DNA from: Pseudomonadota bacterium
Lineage (GTDB): Bacteria > Pseudomonadota > Gammaproteobacteria > Steroidobacterales > Steroidobacteraceae
Direction of reading: 5' to 3'
Assembly (NCBI GenBank): GCA_023417315.1
Contig: JAEZFW010000084.1
Location: 1 to 58,442, forward strand
Length of the DNA stretch: 58,442 nucleotides
A program made the position numbers and the translations under genes. Below, one piece after another: positions 9,708 to 17,146 of this stretch (within the stretch, counting starts at the first letter, position 1; every line of letters starts with the position of its first letter). The notes below the pieces were generated by a model, which was not told the DNA's origin, made no database searches, and saw only the letters and a list, made by a program, of their open reading frames with translations.

Positions 9708-10333
9708 TACAACGACCGCGGTGCCCAATAGATAAGAGCGTAGAACGGCAGCCACGCGAACACGACGAAGTTCCAGTAGATCGCGTTCTCCGAAGAATCG
9801 ACGAAGCGCCGTCCGCTCACGTGCCGAGTGAACATCAGCACCGTGAGCACGAGCGAGTCGACGAGATCAGTCACGAGATGCACCGTGTGCAATCCGAGAA
9901 TCACTACGACGATGGACCCGTAGGCCGAATCGCTCCAAGCGACATTGAGCGCGGTGAACTCCAGGTAGCGAATGACCACGAGCGCGAAGCCGAAAAGATC
10001 CATCACGATCAGCGCCAGCTGTGTTTGCTTCAAACGCTCCTTCGATGCAGCTTTGTTCAACCACATGTTCGGCACGAAGCTCACCAACACCACGATCGTG
10101 AACAGCGTTCCCCAGAACGGGCTCGGTGAAATTTGATGCGGCGGCCAGAGCTGCGAGTGATTAGAAAGATAGAGATAAGAGGCCGCGGCGAGCACGAACA
10201 CGGTGCCTTCGACCGCGATCATTCCCATCATTCCCCACCACGTGAGGCTTCGATGGCTGAAGCCGTGCGTCGGCAAATGGGACAGATCGCCCATGAATTT
10301 GGGCGGACGAATGCCTGCGGCGTGCTCGCTCAC
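9707..10333 (-). CDS. ctaE: Cytochrome c oxidase subunit III family protein
   Basis: Heme-copper oxidase subunit III, about 208 residues and five predicted helices; it lacks heme and stabilises subunit I. Recognisable parts are FSHRSLTWWGMMGMIAVEGTVF near the start (the family Glu is in AVEGT), and the C-terminal NFVVFAWLPFYALIYW. The start is a GTG at 10333 overlapping the subunit I stop as GTGA, with a strong AGGAGG at 10337-10343; the frame upstream of it belongs to subunit I sequence read in another phase. It is shorter than classical seven-helix mitochondrial-type subunit III, as is common for bacterial caa3 oxidases. Confidence 0.85.
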   Translation of the reverse strand: MSEHAAGIRPPKFMGDLSHLPTHGFSHRSLTWWGMMGMIAVEGTVFVLAAASYLYLSNHSQLWPPHQISPSPFWGTLFTIVVLVSFVPNMWLNKAASKERLKQTQLALIVMDLFGFALVVIRYLEFTALNVAWSDSAYGSIVVVILGLHTVHLVTDLVDSLVLTVLMFTRHVSGRRFVDSSENAIYWNFVVFAWLPFYALIYWAPRSL

Positions 10334-12234
10334 TTGTCCTCCTCTTTCGATTTGGGCCAGAACCATGCGATGAGCGCGATAGCGACGGGAATAGAGCCGA
10401 CGACGAGAGCCCACGGAGTGAAAATCGAGGTCATCAACATCGCCGAGGCAGCCAACGCCGCAATGAGCGGCCAGATACTGGGGTCGACCGAGTGCTCACG
10501 AATGTCCGGTTTTCCATCGAGCACGGTCGTAAGCACGATCTCGCGCTCATCGAGCTTCAGTCCGCGCATGACCGGCAACTGATCGCGTTCGGTCCATAGC
10601 GGGTGACCGCTCGTGACGAGTGGGACATGTGCGAAGTTATACGGCGGCGGTGGCGATGATGTGGCCCACTCCAGGCTCGGCGCATTCCAAGGGTTGGCGC
10701 CGGCAATGGCGCCGCTGCGATAGCTCTTGATCATATTGATGAGCAGCACGATGAAGCTCGCGGCGATTATCACCGCTCCGATGGTCGAGAGTTGATTGGG
10801 CCCATCCCATCCGAGTCCCTCGGAGTACGTGTACACGCGCCTCGGCATGCCCGCGAGCCCGAGCTGGTGCATGGGAAAGAATGCGACGTTGAAGCCGACG
10901 AAGAGCAACCAGAAATTCCACCGCCCTAACCGCTCGCTCAACATTCGGCCGGTGATCTTCGGAAACCAGTAGTACAGGCCTCCAAGCAACGGGAAGACGC
11001 CGCCCCCGATCAACACATAATGGAAGTGCGCCACGACGAAATACGTGTCGTGCAACTGAAGATCGAGCGGAACGGAAGCGACCATGACGCCGGTCAGTCC
11101 ACCGAGCACGAAGATGACGAGGAACCCGAGCACGAACAGCAACGGCGTCACATAGTGCGGTTTTCCCTGCCACAGAGTGGTGATCCAGCACCAGATCTGC
11201 ACGCCCGTAGGAATAGCGATCACCATGCTCGCCGCGGTATAGAAACTGTTACCCAGATGCGGTAGCCCGGTCGCGAACATGTGGTGCACCCACAGACCGA
11301 ACGAGAAGAACCCGATTGCGAGCAACGCGAGCACCATCAGCGGATAACCGAAGACTCTGCGTTGCGTAAAGGTCGCGACGATCGCAGAGACCATCCCGAG
11401 GCCTGGGAGCAAGATGATGTACACCTCTGGATGGCCGAAGAACCAGAACAAGTGCTGCCACAGGAGCGAATCGCCACCTTCAGCAGGATTGAAGAAGTGC
11501 GTGCCCACCAGCCGATCCATGATCAAGAATGAGCTCGCGAGCATCACCGCCGGCATGGCGAAAATGATCATGATGCTCGTGACGAGGATCGACCAGACGA
11601 ACAGCGGAACGCGATTGAGCGACATGCCCGGCGCACGCTGCTTGAGAATCGTGCCAACGAGCGAGATGGCAACCGCGATTGCCGACAGCTCGCTGAACGT
11701 GATCGTTTGTGCCCAGAAATCGACTCTCTTTCCGGGCGCGTACTCAGGTCCGGAGAGCGGTGTATAGGCAAACCATCCGGTGTCGGGACCGATATTGAGC
11801 ATGAAAGCGATCCACATCATCGTGCCGCCGATCGCGAACACGTAGTAGCTGAACGCATTGAGGCGAGGAAACGCGATCGCCCGTGCTCCGACCATCAACG
11901 GCACGAGATAGATGCCCGCAGCTTCCATGATCGGTACCGCGAAGAGAAACATCATCGTCGTCCCGTGCATCGTGAAAAGCTGGTTATAGAGATCGGGACC
12001 GATGAGCGTGTTCTCCGCGTGCGCGAGCTGGATGCGCATCGCGAAGGCAGCGAACCCCGCGAGCGCGAAGAACACGAGGGTCGTGACGAGATAGCGATTT
12101 GCGATCCGCTTGTGATCGAGCGTCGTGAGCCATCCCCACAAGCCCGACCTGTCCGCCCACGCCTTGTGCAAACGCGCGTGCGTGGTCGCTTCGTCGATGT
12201 GCTCGCCGTCGATCGCGGGTGCCTCGGCGCTCAT
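10330..12234 (-). CDS. ctaD: Heme-copper oxidase subunit I lacking D- and K-channel entry residues
   Basis: Catalytic subunit of an aa3/caa3-type oxygen reductase in the inner membrane, 634 residues. The heme and CuB core is present: TMHGTTMMF, FWFFGHPEVYI with its His-Tyr pair and Glu (E270), the HH of VHHMF, and HFHYVLIGG. Two residues used for proton entry in the A family differ: the loop normally GAPDMAFPR reads GARAIAFPR (A119 where R. sphaeroides numbering has Asp132), and the normal PTGIKIF reads PTGVQIW (Q346 at the Lys362 position). The C-terminal 100 residues add two more helices. It overlaps subunit II by ATGA. A functional oxidase is likely, but its proton uptake route must differ from the textbook one. 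Confidence 0.93.
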   Translation of the reverse strand: MSAEAPAIDGEHIDEATTHARLHKAWADRSGLWGWLTTLDHKRIANRYLVTTLVFFALAGFAAFAMRIQLAHAENTLIGPDLYNQLFTMHGTTMMFLFAVPIMEAAGIYLVPLMVGARAIAFPRLNAFSYYVFAIGGTMMWIAFMLNIGPDTGWFAYTPLSGPEYAPGKRVDFWAQTITFSELSAIAVAISLVGTILKQRAPGMSLNRVPLFVWSILVTSIMIIFAMPAVMLASSFLIMDRLVGTHFFNPAEGGDSLLWQHLFWFFGHPEVYIILLPGLGMVSAIVATFTQRRVFGYPLMVLALLAIGFFSFGLWVHHMFATGLPHLGNSFYTAASMVIAIPTGVQIWCWITTLWQGKPHYVTPLLFVLGFLVIFVLGGLTGVMVASVPLDLQLHDTYFVVAHFHYVLIGGGVFPLLGGLYYWFPKITGRMLSERLGRWNFWLLFVGFNVAFFPMHQLGLAGMPRRVYTYSEGLGWDGPNQLSTIGAVIIAASFIVLLINMIKSYRSGAIAGANPWNAPSLEWATSSPPPPYNFAHVPLVTSGHPLWTERDQLPVMRGLKLDEREIVLTTVLDGKPDIREHSVDPSIWPLIAALAASAMLMTSIFTPWALVVGSIPVAIALIAWFWPKSKEEDK

Positions 12235-13205
12235 TGCAACGCACCCAGATAGGTGACGAGCGCATCGAGCTGATCCGGGTCGAGCGGCACGATCGGCATG
12301 CGACTACCGGGCTTGACCGCCTGTGGGTTCTCGAGCCACTTGCGTAGATTCTCCGGCGTGTTCACGAGTGCCCCTGAGGCGAGCATTCGACGACTTGCGA
12401 CGTGAGAGAGATCGGGTCCGACTTGCGCGAACGCCGGCGTGCCTGAGATTGCGTGGCACGTGTTGCAGGCTGTACTCATGAAGACCTGCAATCCTTCTTG
12501 TGCGTCTGGATTGGGCGGTTGGTTGGCGAGCGCAAGCTGCAGCTCGCGCCACCGATCGAAGTCCGCTTGCGGCTCGACGATCACCTCGAGCGCCATGTGC
12601 GCGTGCTGTTGTCCGCAGAACTCCGCGCATTGCCCGCGGAACACGCCCACCTGCGTGGGCTGCAGGCTGACCTGCGTCGGCCGCCCCGGAATCGCATCGC
12701 GCTTGCCGTGTAGATTGGGTACCCAGAAGCTATGGATGACATCATTTGCGGTGAGCTCGATCAGCACCTGTGCATTCACCGGCACGTGAATTTCATTCGC
12801 GGTGCGAAAGCGCTGGCTCGGATCTGAATGCAAGTATTCGATGTCCCACCACCATTGAGTCGCCGTGACTTTCAGCAGCACCTGCGGCTCGGAGGCGGCG
12901 CGCACGAGCGCGCGATCCGTGAGAAAGCTCGTGAGCGTAAGGCCGAACAAACCGAGTACTACCAGGGTCGTCCAGACCCCGAGCACCGTCGACATGCGGC
13001 GATGCTGCCCGGCCTCGTCCGCGTGCGTGGATCCTGCACGACGATGGCGAAGCAGTGCGAGGGTGAGAAACACGAGCACGATCGCGTACATCACCCCGCA
13101 CACCCACAGCATCGTGGTCCAGATCACATCGATGTGATCCGCGTGCACACCGAGCGGCTGGAGAATCGAATGCAGCGTCGAAGCCGTATCTTGCTCGCCC
13201 ATCAT
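12231..13205 (-). CDS. ctaC: Oxidase subunit II with fused cytochrome c (caa3 type)
   Basis: 324 residues: two N-terminal helices (about 25-50 and 75-97), a periplasmic cupredoxin domain with the Trp cluster QWWWDIEY and a complete binuclear CuA site (IHSFWVP, CAEFCGQQHAHM), then a C-terminal cytochrome c domain with CNTCH and a candidate Met ligand in SRMPIV. It accepts electrons from periplasmic carriers and passes them through heme c and CuA to subunit I. It overlaps the upstream cytochrome c gene as TGATG and the downstream subunit I gene as ATGA, so the complex is probably translated in a coupled way. Confidence 0.93.
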   Translation of the reverse strand: MMGEQDTASTLHSILQPLGVHADHIDVIWTTMLWVCGVMYAIVLVFLTLALLRHRRAGSTHADEAGQHRRMSTVLGVWTTLVVLGLFGLTLTSFLTDRALVRAASEPQVLLKVTATQWWWDIEYLHSDPSQRFRTANEIHVPVNAQVLIELTANDVIHSFWVPNLHGKRDAIPGRPTQVSLQPTQVGVFRGQCAEFCGQQHAHMALEVIVEPQADFDRWRELQLALANQPPNPDAQEGLQVFMSTACNTCHAISGTPAFAQVGPDLSHVASRRMLASGALVNTPENLRKWLENPQAVKPGSRMPIVPLDPDQLDALVTYLGALQ

Positions 13206-13783
13206 CAGAAGTTCTCGTTCGACGGCGCACCGCGCAGCGGTTCATCGGTTCGCCCCTGTTCCGAATCTTTCTGAATGTTGTCATCGCGCCCAGGTCGCGC
13301 CGCCTTCGGACCATGGCCGCCCATTGAGCGCACGTACGCGGCAAGCTGCCAGATCTGCTGCGACGGAACCTTGCCGCCGAACGCCGGCATCCCATTCGGC
13401 CGACCTTGCACGATCGTGAGATAGATCTGATCGATCTCACCGCCGTAGATCCAACGATCGTCCATCAACGCTGGACCCGACCCTCCCCCACCGTTTGCAT
13501 GACAGCCAACGCAGTTGAACCAGTTGTAGAGGCGCTTACCTTCGGAGACGTGATAAGCGTTCTCTTCATATTCCCGCTTCTGCTGCTCACGAAACTGCAG
13601 CGATGACTGCCCCGCCACGAGCGGGCTCAGTTGAAGCTGCGAAGGCGCTAGATCACTTCCCCGCGGCGGCTCGAAGTACCTGTTCTCGCGATGACATCCA
13701 ACGATAGTGAGGACGCTGAAGGTAAGAAGAAAAATCGAGCGAGTTGACGCGGAGGTATTGCGCCGTCGTTGTCGAAGCTGCAT
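13205..13783 (-). CDS. Lipoprotein cytochrome c
   Basis: 192 residues. The start ATG at 13783 is preceded by GGGAGATGG; it gives a basic n-region, a hydrophobic stretch and the lipobox TIVGC. One heme c site CVGCH and a GMPAFGG Met-ligand loop mark a class I cytochrome c (the cytochrome c_mono/PQQ-linked type). It lies between the PQQ dehydrogenase and oxidase subunit II, so the likely role is electron carrier from dehydrogenase to CuA or heme c of the oxidase, tethered to the membrane outer face. Confidence 0.85.
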   Translation of the reverse strand: MQLRQRRRNTSASTRSIFLLTFSVLTIVGCHRENRYFEPPRGSDLAPSQLQLSPLVAGQSSLQFREQQKREYEENAYHVSEGKRLYNWFNCVGCHANGGGGSGPALMDDRWIYGGEIDQIYLTIVQGRPNGMPAFGGKVPSQQIWQLAAYVRSMGGHGPKAARPGRDDNIQKDSEQGRTDEPLRGAPSNENF

Positions 13784-13847
13784 CCATCTCCCACCCCACT
13801 TCGCGCTGGCGTCGGAAGGCGTGATCGAGCTGCGAAGGACTGATTCA

Positions 13848-13943
13848 CGCCGGAAACTGTTTTCAGGAATGTCGGCAGCATGGATGCTGCCGTCATAGCC
13901 CCCATGGATGGGTTTACGGCGATCCTGAAAACAGTTTGCGGCG
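13848..13943. repeat. 96-bp cloverleaf-like palindromic element, copy 1
   Basis: Outer arms of 21 nt (13848-13868 and 13923-13943) are inverted repeats with one mismatch. Between them are a perfect 9-bp hairpin CGGCAGCAT-GG-ATGCTGCCG (13873-13892), then GCC, a second hairpin CCCAT-GG-ATGGG (13901-13912), and TTTACGGC whose GGC can pair with the earlier GCC. The element lies between the PQQ dehydrogenase and the cytochrome c gene, inside the operon. A second copy with the same plan and the same length is at 39178-39273. Confidence 0.9.
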
Positions 13944-13991
13944 GGAAGCAGTCCGTGTCGGAGCACACGAGACGCCCACTCCACCCCACCA

Positions 13992-15830
13992 CTACCTCGG
14001 CAGCGCGAACACATACAACATCCCGCCTTTCGTCGTCTTCTGCGGAAGGTCGGATACAGCACCCACGAACCCAAGCGCGGCCGTCGGATCGCGTGCATCC
14101 AAGGCGCCTGCGACGATCGCGCCTGCCCATCCGCCCACACCAGACAACACAGCGATGTACTGACGCCCATCGGGACCGCGATAGCTAATCGGTTGCCCGA
14201 TGATTCCGGAGCCCGTCTTGAACTGCCATTTCACTTCACCCGAACGCGCATCGAGTGCTTTGAAGGTGCCATCGAGCGTGCCGTAGAAAACGAGATTGCC
14301 TGCTGTGGCGAGCGCAGGACTCCAGAGCGGAAGATCCTCTTTAACGCTCCACGCCTTACGCCGCTTCAGCACATCCCACGCGGAGAGCTCGCCGCGATTG
14401 CCGCCCGGCCCCGGCGTCATCACGACATTCGCTCCGACATACGGCGTGCCCGCGATGTAGTTCGCCTCCACACTCTCCCAATTCATGCACAAGTTCATGT
14501 GCGGGATGTAGAGCAAGCCGGTGATCGGCGAATACGCCGAAGGATTCCAATCCTTCGCGCCCGGCGCAGTGGGACAGATGTCGCGAACGACTTCGCCGAG
14601 CCGCGGATGCTTCTCGGGGTTGTGGATCGGACGCCCCGTCTTCAGGTCGATGCGCAGCGTCGAATTCGTATGCCCGAACGGATCGGCCGAGAGTACTTCG
14701 CCGGTCTTACGATCGATGACATATAAGAAGCCGTTGCGCTCGGGTCGCACGAGTACCTTGCGTGGCTTGCCTTCGATCTGCGCATCGAGAAGGACGAGCT
14801 CATTGATTGCATCATGATCGTAGAGATCGTGCGGCACGGCCTGATAGAACCACTTGGCTGCACCTGTCTTTGGATCGCGCGCGAAGATGCCACCCGTCCA
14901 CTTGTTGTCGCCCGGGCGCTGCTCTGAATTCCACGGACCGGGATTTGCAGTACCGTGGTAGATGAGGTTGAGCTCCGGATCGAACGAGATCCAACCCCAG
15001 ACCGTGCCGCCGCCGATCTTCCACGCTTCAGGCGGCCATGTCTTCATACCGAGATCGGCGCCCTTCTCCGCGTCATAGAACGGATTGAAGTCGCGGCCGA
15101 TCAGCACATCGGCATCGGGTCCCGTGCTGTACGCACGCCAGCGTCGCTCGCCCGTGCGCGCATCGAGCGCCGTGATCCAGCCGCGAACACCATACTCGCC
15201 GCCGCTATTGCCGTAGAGCACGACGTCATTCGCAACGAACGGCGCCATCGTGATCGTCTCGCCTCGATTGATGTCGCCGATCGTGACGCGCCAACGCTCG
15301 GTGCCGCTGACCGCATCGAGGGCAATGGCTTGGCCATCGAGCGTTGCGAAGTACAGCAAACCATTCGCCAACGTCACACCGCGATTCACGACATCGCAAC
15401 ACGCAATGCCTTGCGCAGCAGGCAGAGGCTTCGGTTTGTACGTCCACTTCGCGGGCGCACCCGGCTTCGTGAGATCGAGTGCGTAAACGTAGTTCGGGAA
15501 TGGCGTGATGATGTACATCGCGCCGTCGTGCACGACGGGCGGCGCTTCGTGACCGCGCAGCACGCCAGTCGAGAATGTAAATTCGACCTCGAGTTGCGCA
15601 ACGTTTGCGTCGTTGATCTGATCGAGAGCACTGAAACGGGTCGATGCGGCATTCTTGCCCGGCATCACCCAGTTGCCATCCTCGGGCGGCGCGGCCGCCG
15701 CCGGAGGTTGCGGGGGTATTTGCGCAACAGCTTGGATAACCGACCAAAGCAGAACGCACCCCCATAGTTGAGCGATGCGAGAGCTCGATGCGTTCGTCCT
15801 GCGATCCAAGATGATGATTGCGCGCCTCAA
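13992..15830 (-). CDS. PQQ-dependent alcohol dehydrogenase, predicted lanthanide type
   Basis: Periplasmic eight-bladed quinoprotein, 612 residues with a signal peptide (QLWGCVLLWSVIQAVAQ). Family marks: vicinal cysteines in GIACCDVV, metal-ligand Glu in GNSGGEYGVRG, Asn in TANPGPWN, Arg in ERNGFLYVIDR, and tryptophan-docking repeats such as LDARSGEVKWQF. The catalytic Asp (D338) is followed two residues later by Asp (D340) in YDHDAINE; in this superfamily an Asp at that place marks rare-earth-dependent enzymes (XoxF, PedH) whereas calcium enzymes have Ala, Ser or Thr. Substrate is a primary alcohol, exact choice unknown. The start is a TTG at 15830, or TTG at 15809; no ATG precedes the signal peptide. 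First gene of the oxidase operon. Confidence 0.88.
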   Translation of the reverse strand: MRRAIIILDRRTNASSSRIAQLWGCVLLWSVIQAVAQIPPQPPAAAAPPEDGNWVMPGKNAASTRFSALDQINDANVAQLEVEFTFSTGVLRGHEAPPVVHDGAMYIITPFPNYVYALDLTKPGAPAKWTYKPKPLPAAQGIACCDVVNRGVTLANGLLYFATLDGQAIALDAVSGTERWRVTIGDINRGETITMAPFVANDVVLYGNSGGEYGVRGWITALDARTGERRWRAYSTGPDADVLIGRDFNPFYDAEKGADLGMKTWPPEAWKIGGGTVWGWISFDPELNLIYHGTANPGPWNSEQRPGDNKWTGGIFARDPKTGAAKWFYQAVPHDLYDHDAINELVLLDAQIEGKPRKVLVRPERNGFLYVIDRKTGEVLSADPFGHTNSTLRIDLKTGRPIHNPEKHPRLGEVVRDICPTAPGAKDWNPSAYSPITGLLYIPHMNLCMNWESVEANYIAGTPYVGANVVMTPGPGGNRGELSAWDVLKRRKAWSVKEDLPLWSPALATAGNLVFYGTLDGTFKALDARSGEVKWQFKTGSGIIGQPISYRGPDGRQYIAVLSGVGGWAGAIVAGALDARDPTAALGFVGAVSDLPQKTTKGGMLYVFALPR

Positions 15831-15854
15831 GATGACGTAAGGCTCTGTGCGGGC

Positions 15855-15880
15855 AACGTCACCATTGCGACGTAAGTTCC
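15855..15880 (-). promoter_or_regulatory. ECF-type promoter of the PQQ-oxidase operon
   Basis: On the minus strand GGAAC (15880-15876), a 17-nt spacer and CGTT (15858-15855), ending 25 nt before the TTG start. This matches the EcfG-like consensus GGAAC-N16/17-CGTT, one of six exact matches in intergenic DNA of this window. Confidence 0.65.
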
Positions 15881-15997
15881 TGCTCGTCCGCGGTTAGCGG
15901 CATCAAGGCGCAACTCGAGACCTTGGAAACTTTACTGTCGGTGCGCGAGTTAGGACGTGCTTCGATCTCAAACACTTCAGCGCACGGAGTCTCAGCC

Positions 15998-16285
15998 ATG
16001 GCCTCGCGTCCTCCTCGTACGAGCAAGTCCGACACAGCTTCGAAACCTTCAACAACACGTCCTCAACAGACCGGTGGCGATATGGAGGCAGGCGCCACGA
16101 TCAACGACAGCTCCTTGCAGCGTCGTGAAATTCCTTCTTACTCGGATAGTCGCGAAGCGCGGATCGCGGAGCGCGCGTACTGGCGCGCGGAGCAGCGCGG
16201 CTTCATGCCAGGACAAGAGCTCGATGACTGGCTGCAAGCGGAGCGAGAAGTGGATTCGGAGAAGGAGAAGCGGGACGACCAATAA
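15998..16285 (+). CDS. DUF2934 domain protein
   Basis: 95 residues. A charged, Ser/Thr/Pro-rich N-terminus is followed by a DUF2934 domain (about residues 55-88, IAERAYWRAEQRG and DDWLQAEREV). The family is small, soluble and of unknown function, often found with stress genes. The start ATG at 15998 follows GGAG by about 10 nt; the frame is open 25 codons further upstream without a better site. It is divergent from the PQQ dehydrogenase, and a repeat array begins just after its stop. Confidence 0.75.
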   Translation: MASRPPRTSKSDTASKPSTTRPQQTGGDMEAGATINDSSLQRREIPSYSDSREARIAERAYWRAEQRGFMPGQELDDWLQAEREVDSEKEKRDDQ

Positions 16286-16299
16286 GGGTCGACGCAGCG

Positions 16300-16565
16300 A
16301 CGAATCGCTCGTTTCCTCGCCGAGAAGGCTGCCGCTAGACAGAGGCGTGAATAGAGGCTCGTTCCTCGCCGAGAAGGCTGCCGCTAGAGGGGCTGCGTCC
16401 CTCGCCGAGAAAGCTCCCGCTGGACAGAGAAGATCACCATCTTTCTAGCGGCAGCTTTCTAGCGAAGCGGCAGCGGAGCCTTCTAGCGACAGCTATCTAG
16501 CGGAACGCAGTGGAGCTTTCTAGCGAAGCGGCAGCTTTCTAGCGAAGCGGCAGCGCGCTCGCGCT
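16300..16565. repeat. Inverted array, CGCTAGAAAGCTGCC family
   Basis: Left part has three direct units built on CTCGCCGAGAAGGCTGCC followed by GCTAGA (from about 16308, 16358 and 16399). Right part has six units of the reverse, TTTCTAGCGAAGCGGCAGC and variants (16442, 16456, 16480, 16494, 16518, 16537). The meeting point is ACAGAGAAGATCACCATCTTTC, again with a CAGAGAAG cap. Each right-hand unit carries TAG on the minus strand. The array lies between convergent genes and its right part supplies the 3' end and stop codon of the gene at 16483. Confidence 0.8.
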
Positions 16566-17013
16566 GCCGGACGATCGTCGCGAGTGCAAGTCCTGCGGCG
16601 AACGAAGCGTAGACGGCAAAGATGGATCGAGGTCCGAGGTGTTTCCTGAAGCCCGGTCGCAGCCGCGACGGTGCGACGTAGTAGTCGACGACGTACGCAA
16701 GCGCGCCGACTCCCGCAGCTTCGCCCACGATGCGCGTGAGGCTCTTCGGCTCCGGTGAGCGACACACGCTTTCGTACACGCTCGCCCAGAGAATCGACAT
16801 CGCGTGATGGATCACGTAGCCGCTGACCGTGTGCCGCCATGTGGCCTCTTTCGTATACGCTTCGTGCTCGCCCCATAGCCATTGGCTCGGTCCATTGATT
16901 GGACCGGCCGCTGCTCCATCCTCCACTTCTCCGCACGTCGCAAGGGCAACGGTGGAAGTGACACTCGCCGCTGAGCCTGATAGACAAGCATCGAGGAAGA
17001 TGGAACGCGTCAT
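16483..17013 (-). CDS. Putative membrane protein, family not recognised
   Basis: About 176 residues. A hydrophobic N-terminus (SVTSTVALATCGEVEDGAAAG) is followed by a Trp/His-rich stretch (TWRHTVSGYVIHHAMSILW), a second helix (GVGALAYVVDYYVAPSRLRPG) and a third (SIFAVYASFAAGLALATIV). The ATG at 17013 lies 49 nt after an ECF-type -10 element. The last 25 codons run into the word repeats around 16485-16565 and the TAG stop is inside a repeat word, so the natural C-terminus may have been replaced. Its promoter places it with the stress genes; no function can be assigned. Confidence 0.7.
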   Translation of the reverse strand: MTRSIFLDACLSGSAASVTSTVALATCGEVEDGAAAGPINGPSQWLWGEHEAYTKEATWRHTVSGYVIHHAMSILWASVYESVCRSPEPKSLTRIVGEAAGVGALAYVVDYYVAPSRLRPGFRKHLGPRSIFAVYASFAAGLALATIVRQRERAAASLESCRFARKLHCVPLDSCR

Positions 17014-17060
17014 GCAAGATGTGAAGAGCTGGGATGTGAAGAACTGGGATGATGAACTGG
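17014..17060. repeat. 15-nt direct repeats in a leader region
   Basis: Reading the plus strand, GATGTGAAGAGCTGG, GATGTGAAGAACTGG and the shorter GATGATGAACTGG follow one another without gaps. They occupy the whole predicted 5' leader between the ECF-type promoter and the ATG of the minus-strand membrane protein gene. In the reverse frame they would read as an in-frame extension (SQFFTSQLFTS), but no start codon was found upstream. Confidence 0.7.
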
Positions 17061-17061
17061 T

Positions 17062-17086
17062 AACGTAAGAAGAACCGACTCGTTCC
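17062..17086 (-). promoter_or_regulatory. ECF-type promoter of the membrane protein gene
   Basis: Minus strand GGAAC (17086-17082), 16-nt spacer, CGTT (17065-17062), 49 nt before ATG 17013. Exact match to GGAAC-N16/17-CGTT. Confidence 0.65.
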
Positions 17087-17146
17087 GTTACCCCAAGAAC
17101 GTTCGACACATTGAGCTTCAGAACAGGCACGATATCCCATACCCGA

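Noticed and set aside
13784..14170. Upstream extension of the cytochrome c frame
   Set aside because: The added residues are Arg/Cys/Ser-rich, run through the palindromic element, and precede a clear signal peptide with ribosome site at 13783.
16300..16565. CRISPR-like direct repeats
   Set aside because: Spacing is irregular (37-50 nt), spacers share repeat words, orientation inverts and no cas genes are nearby.
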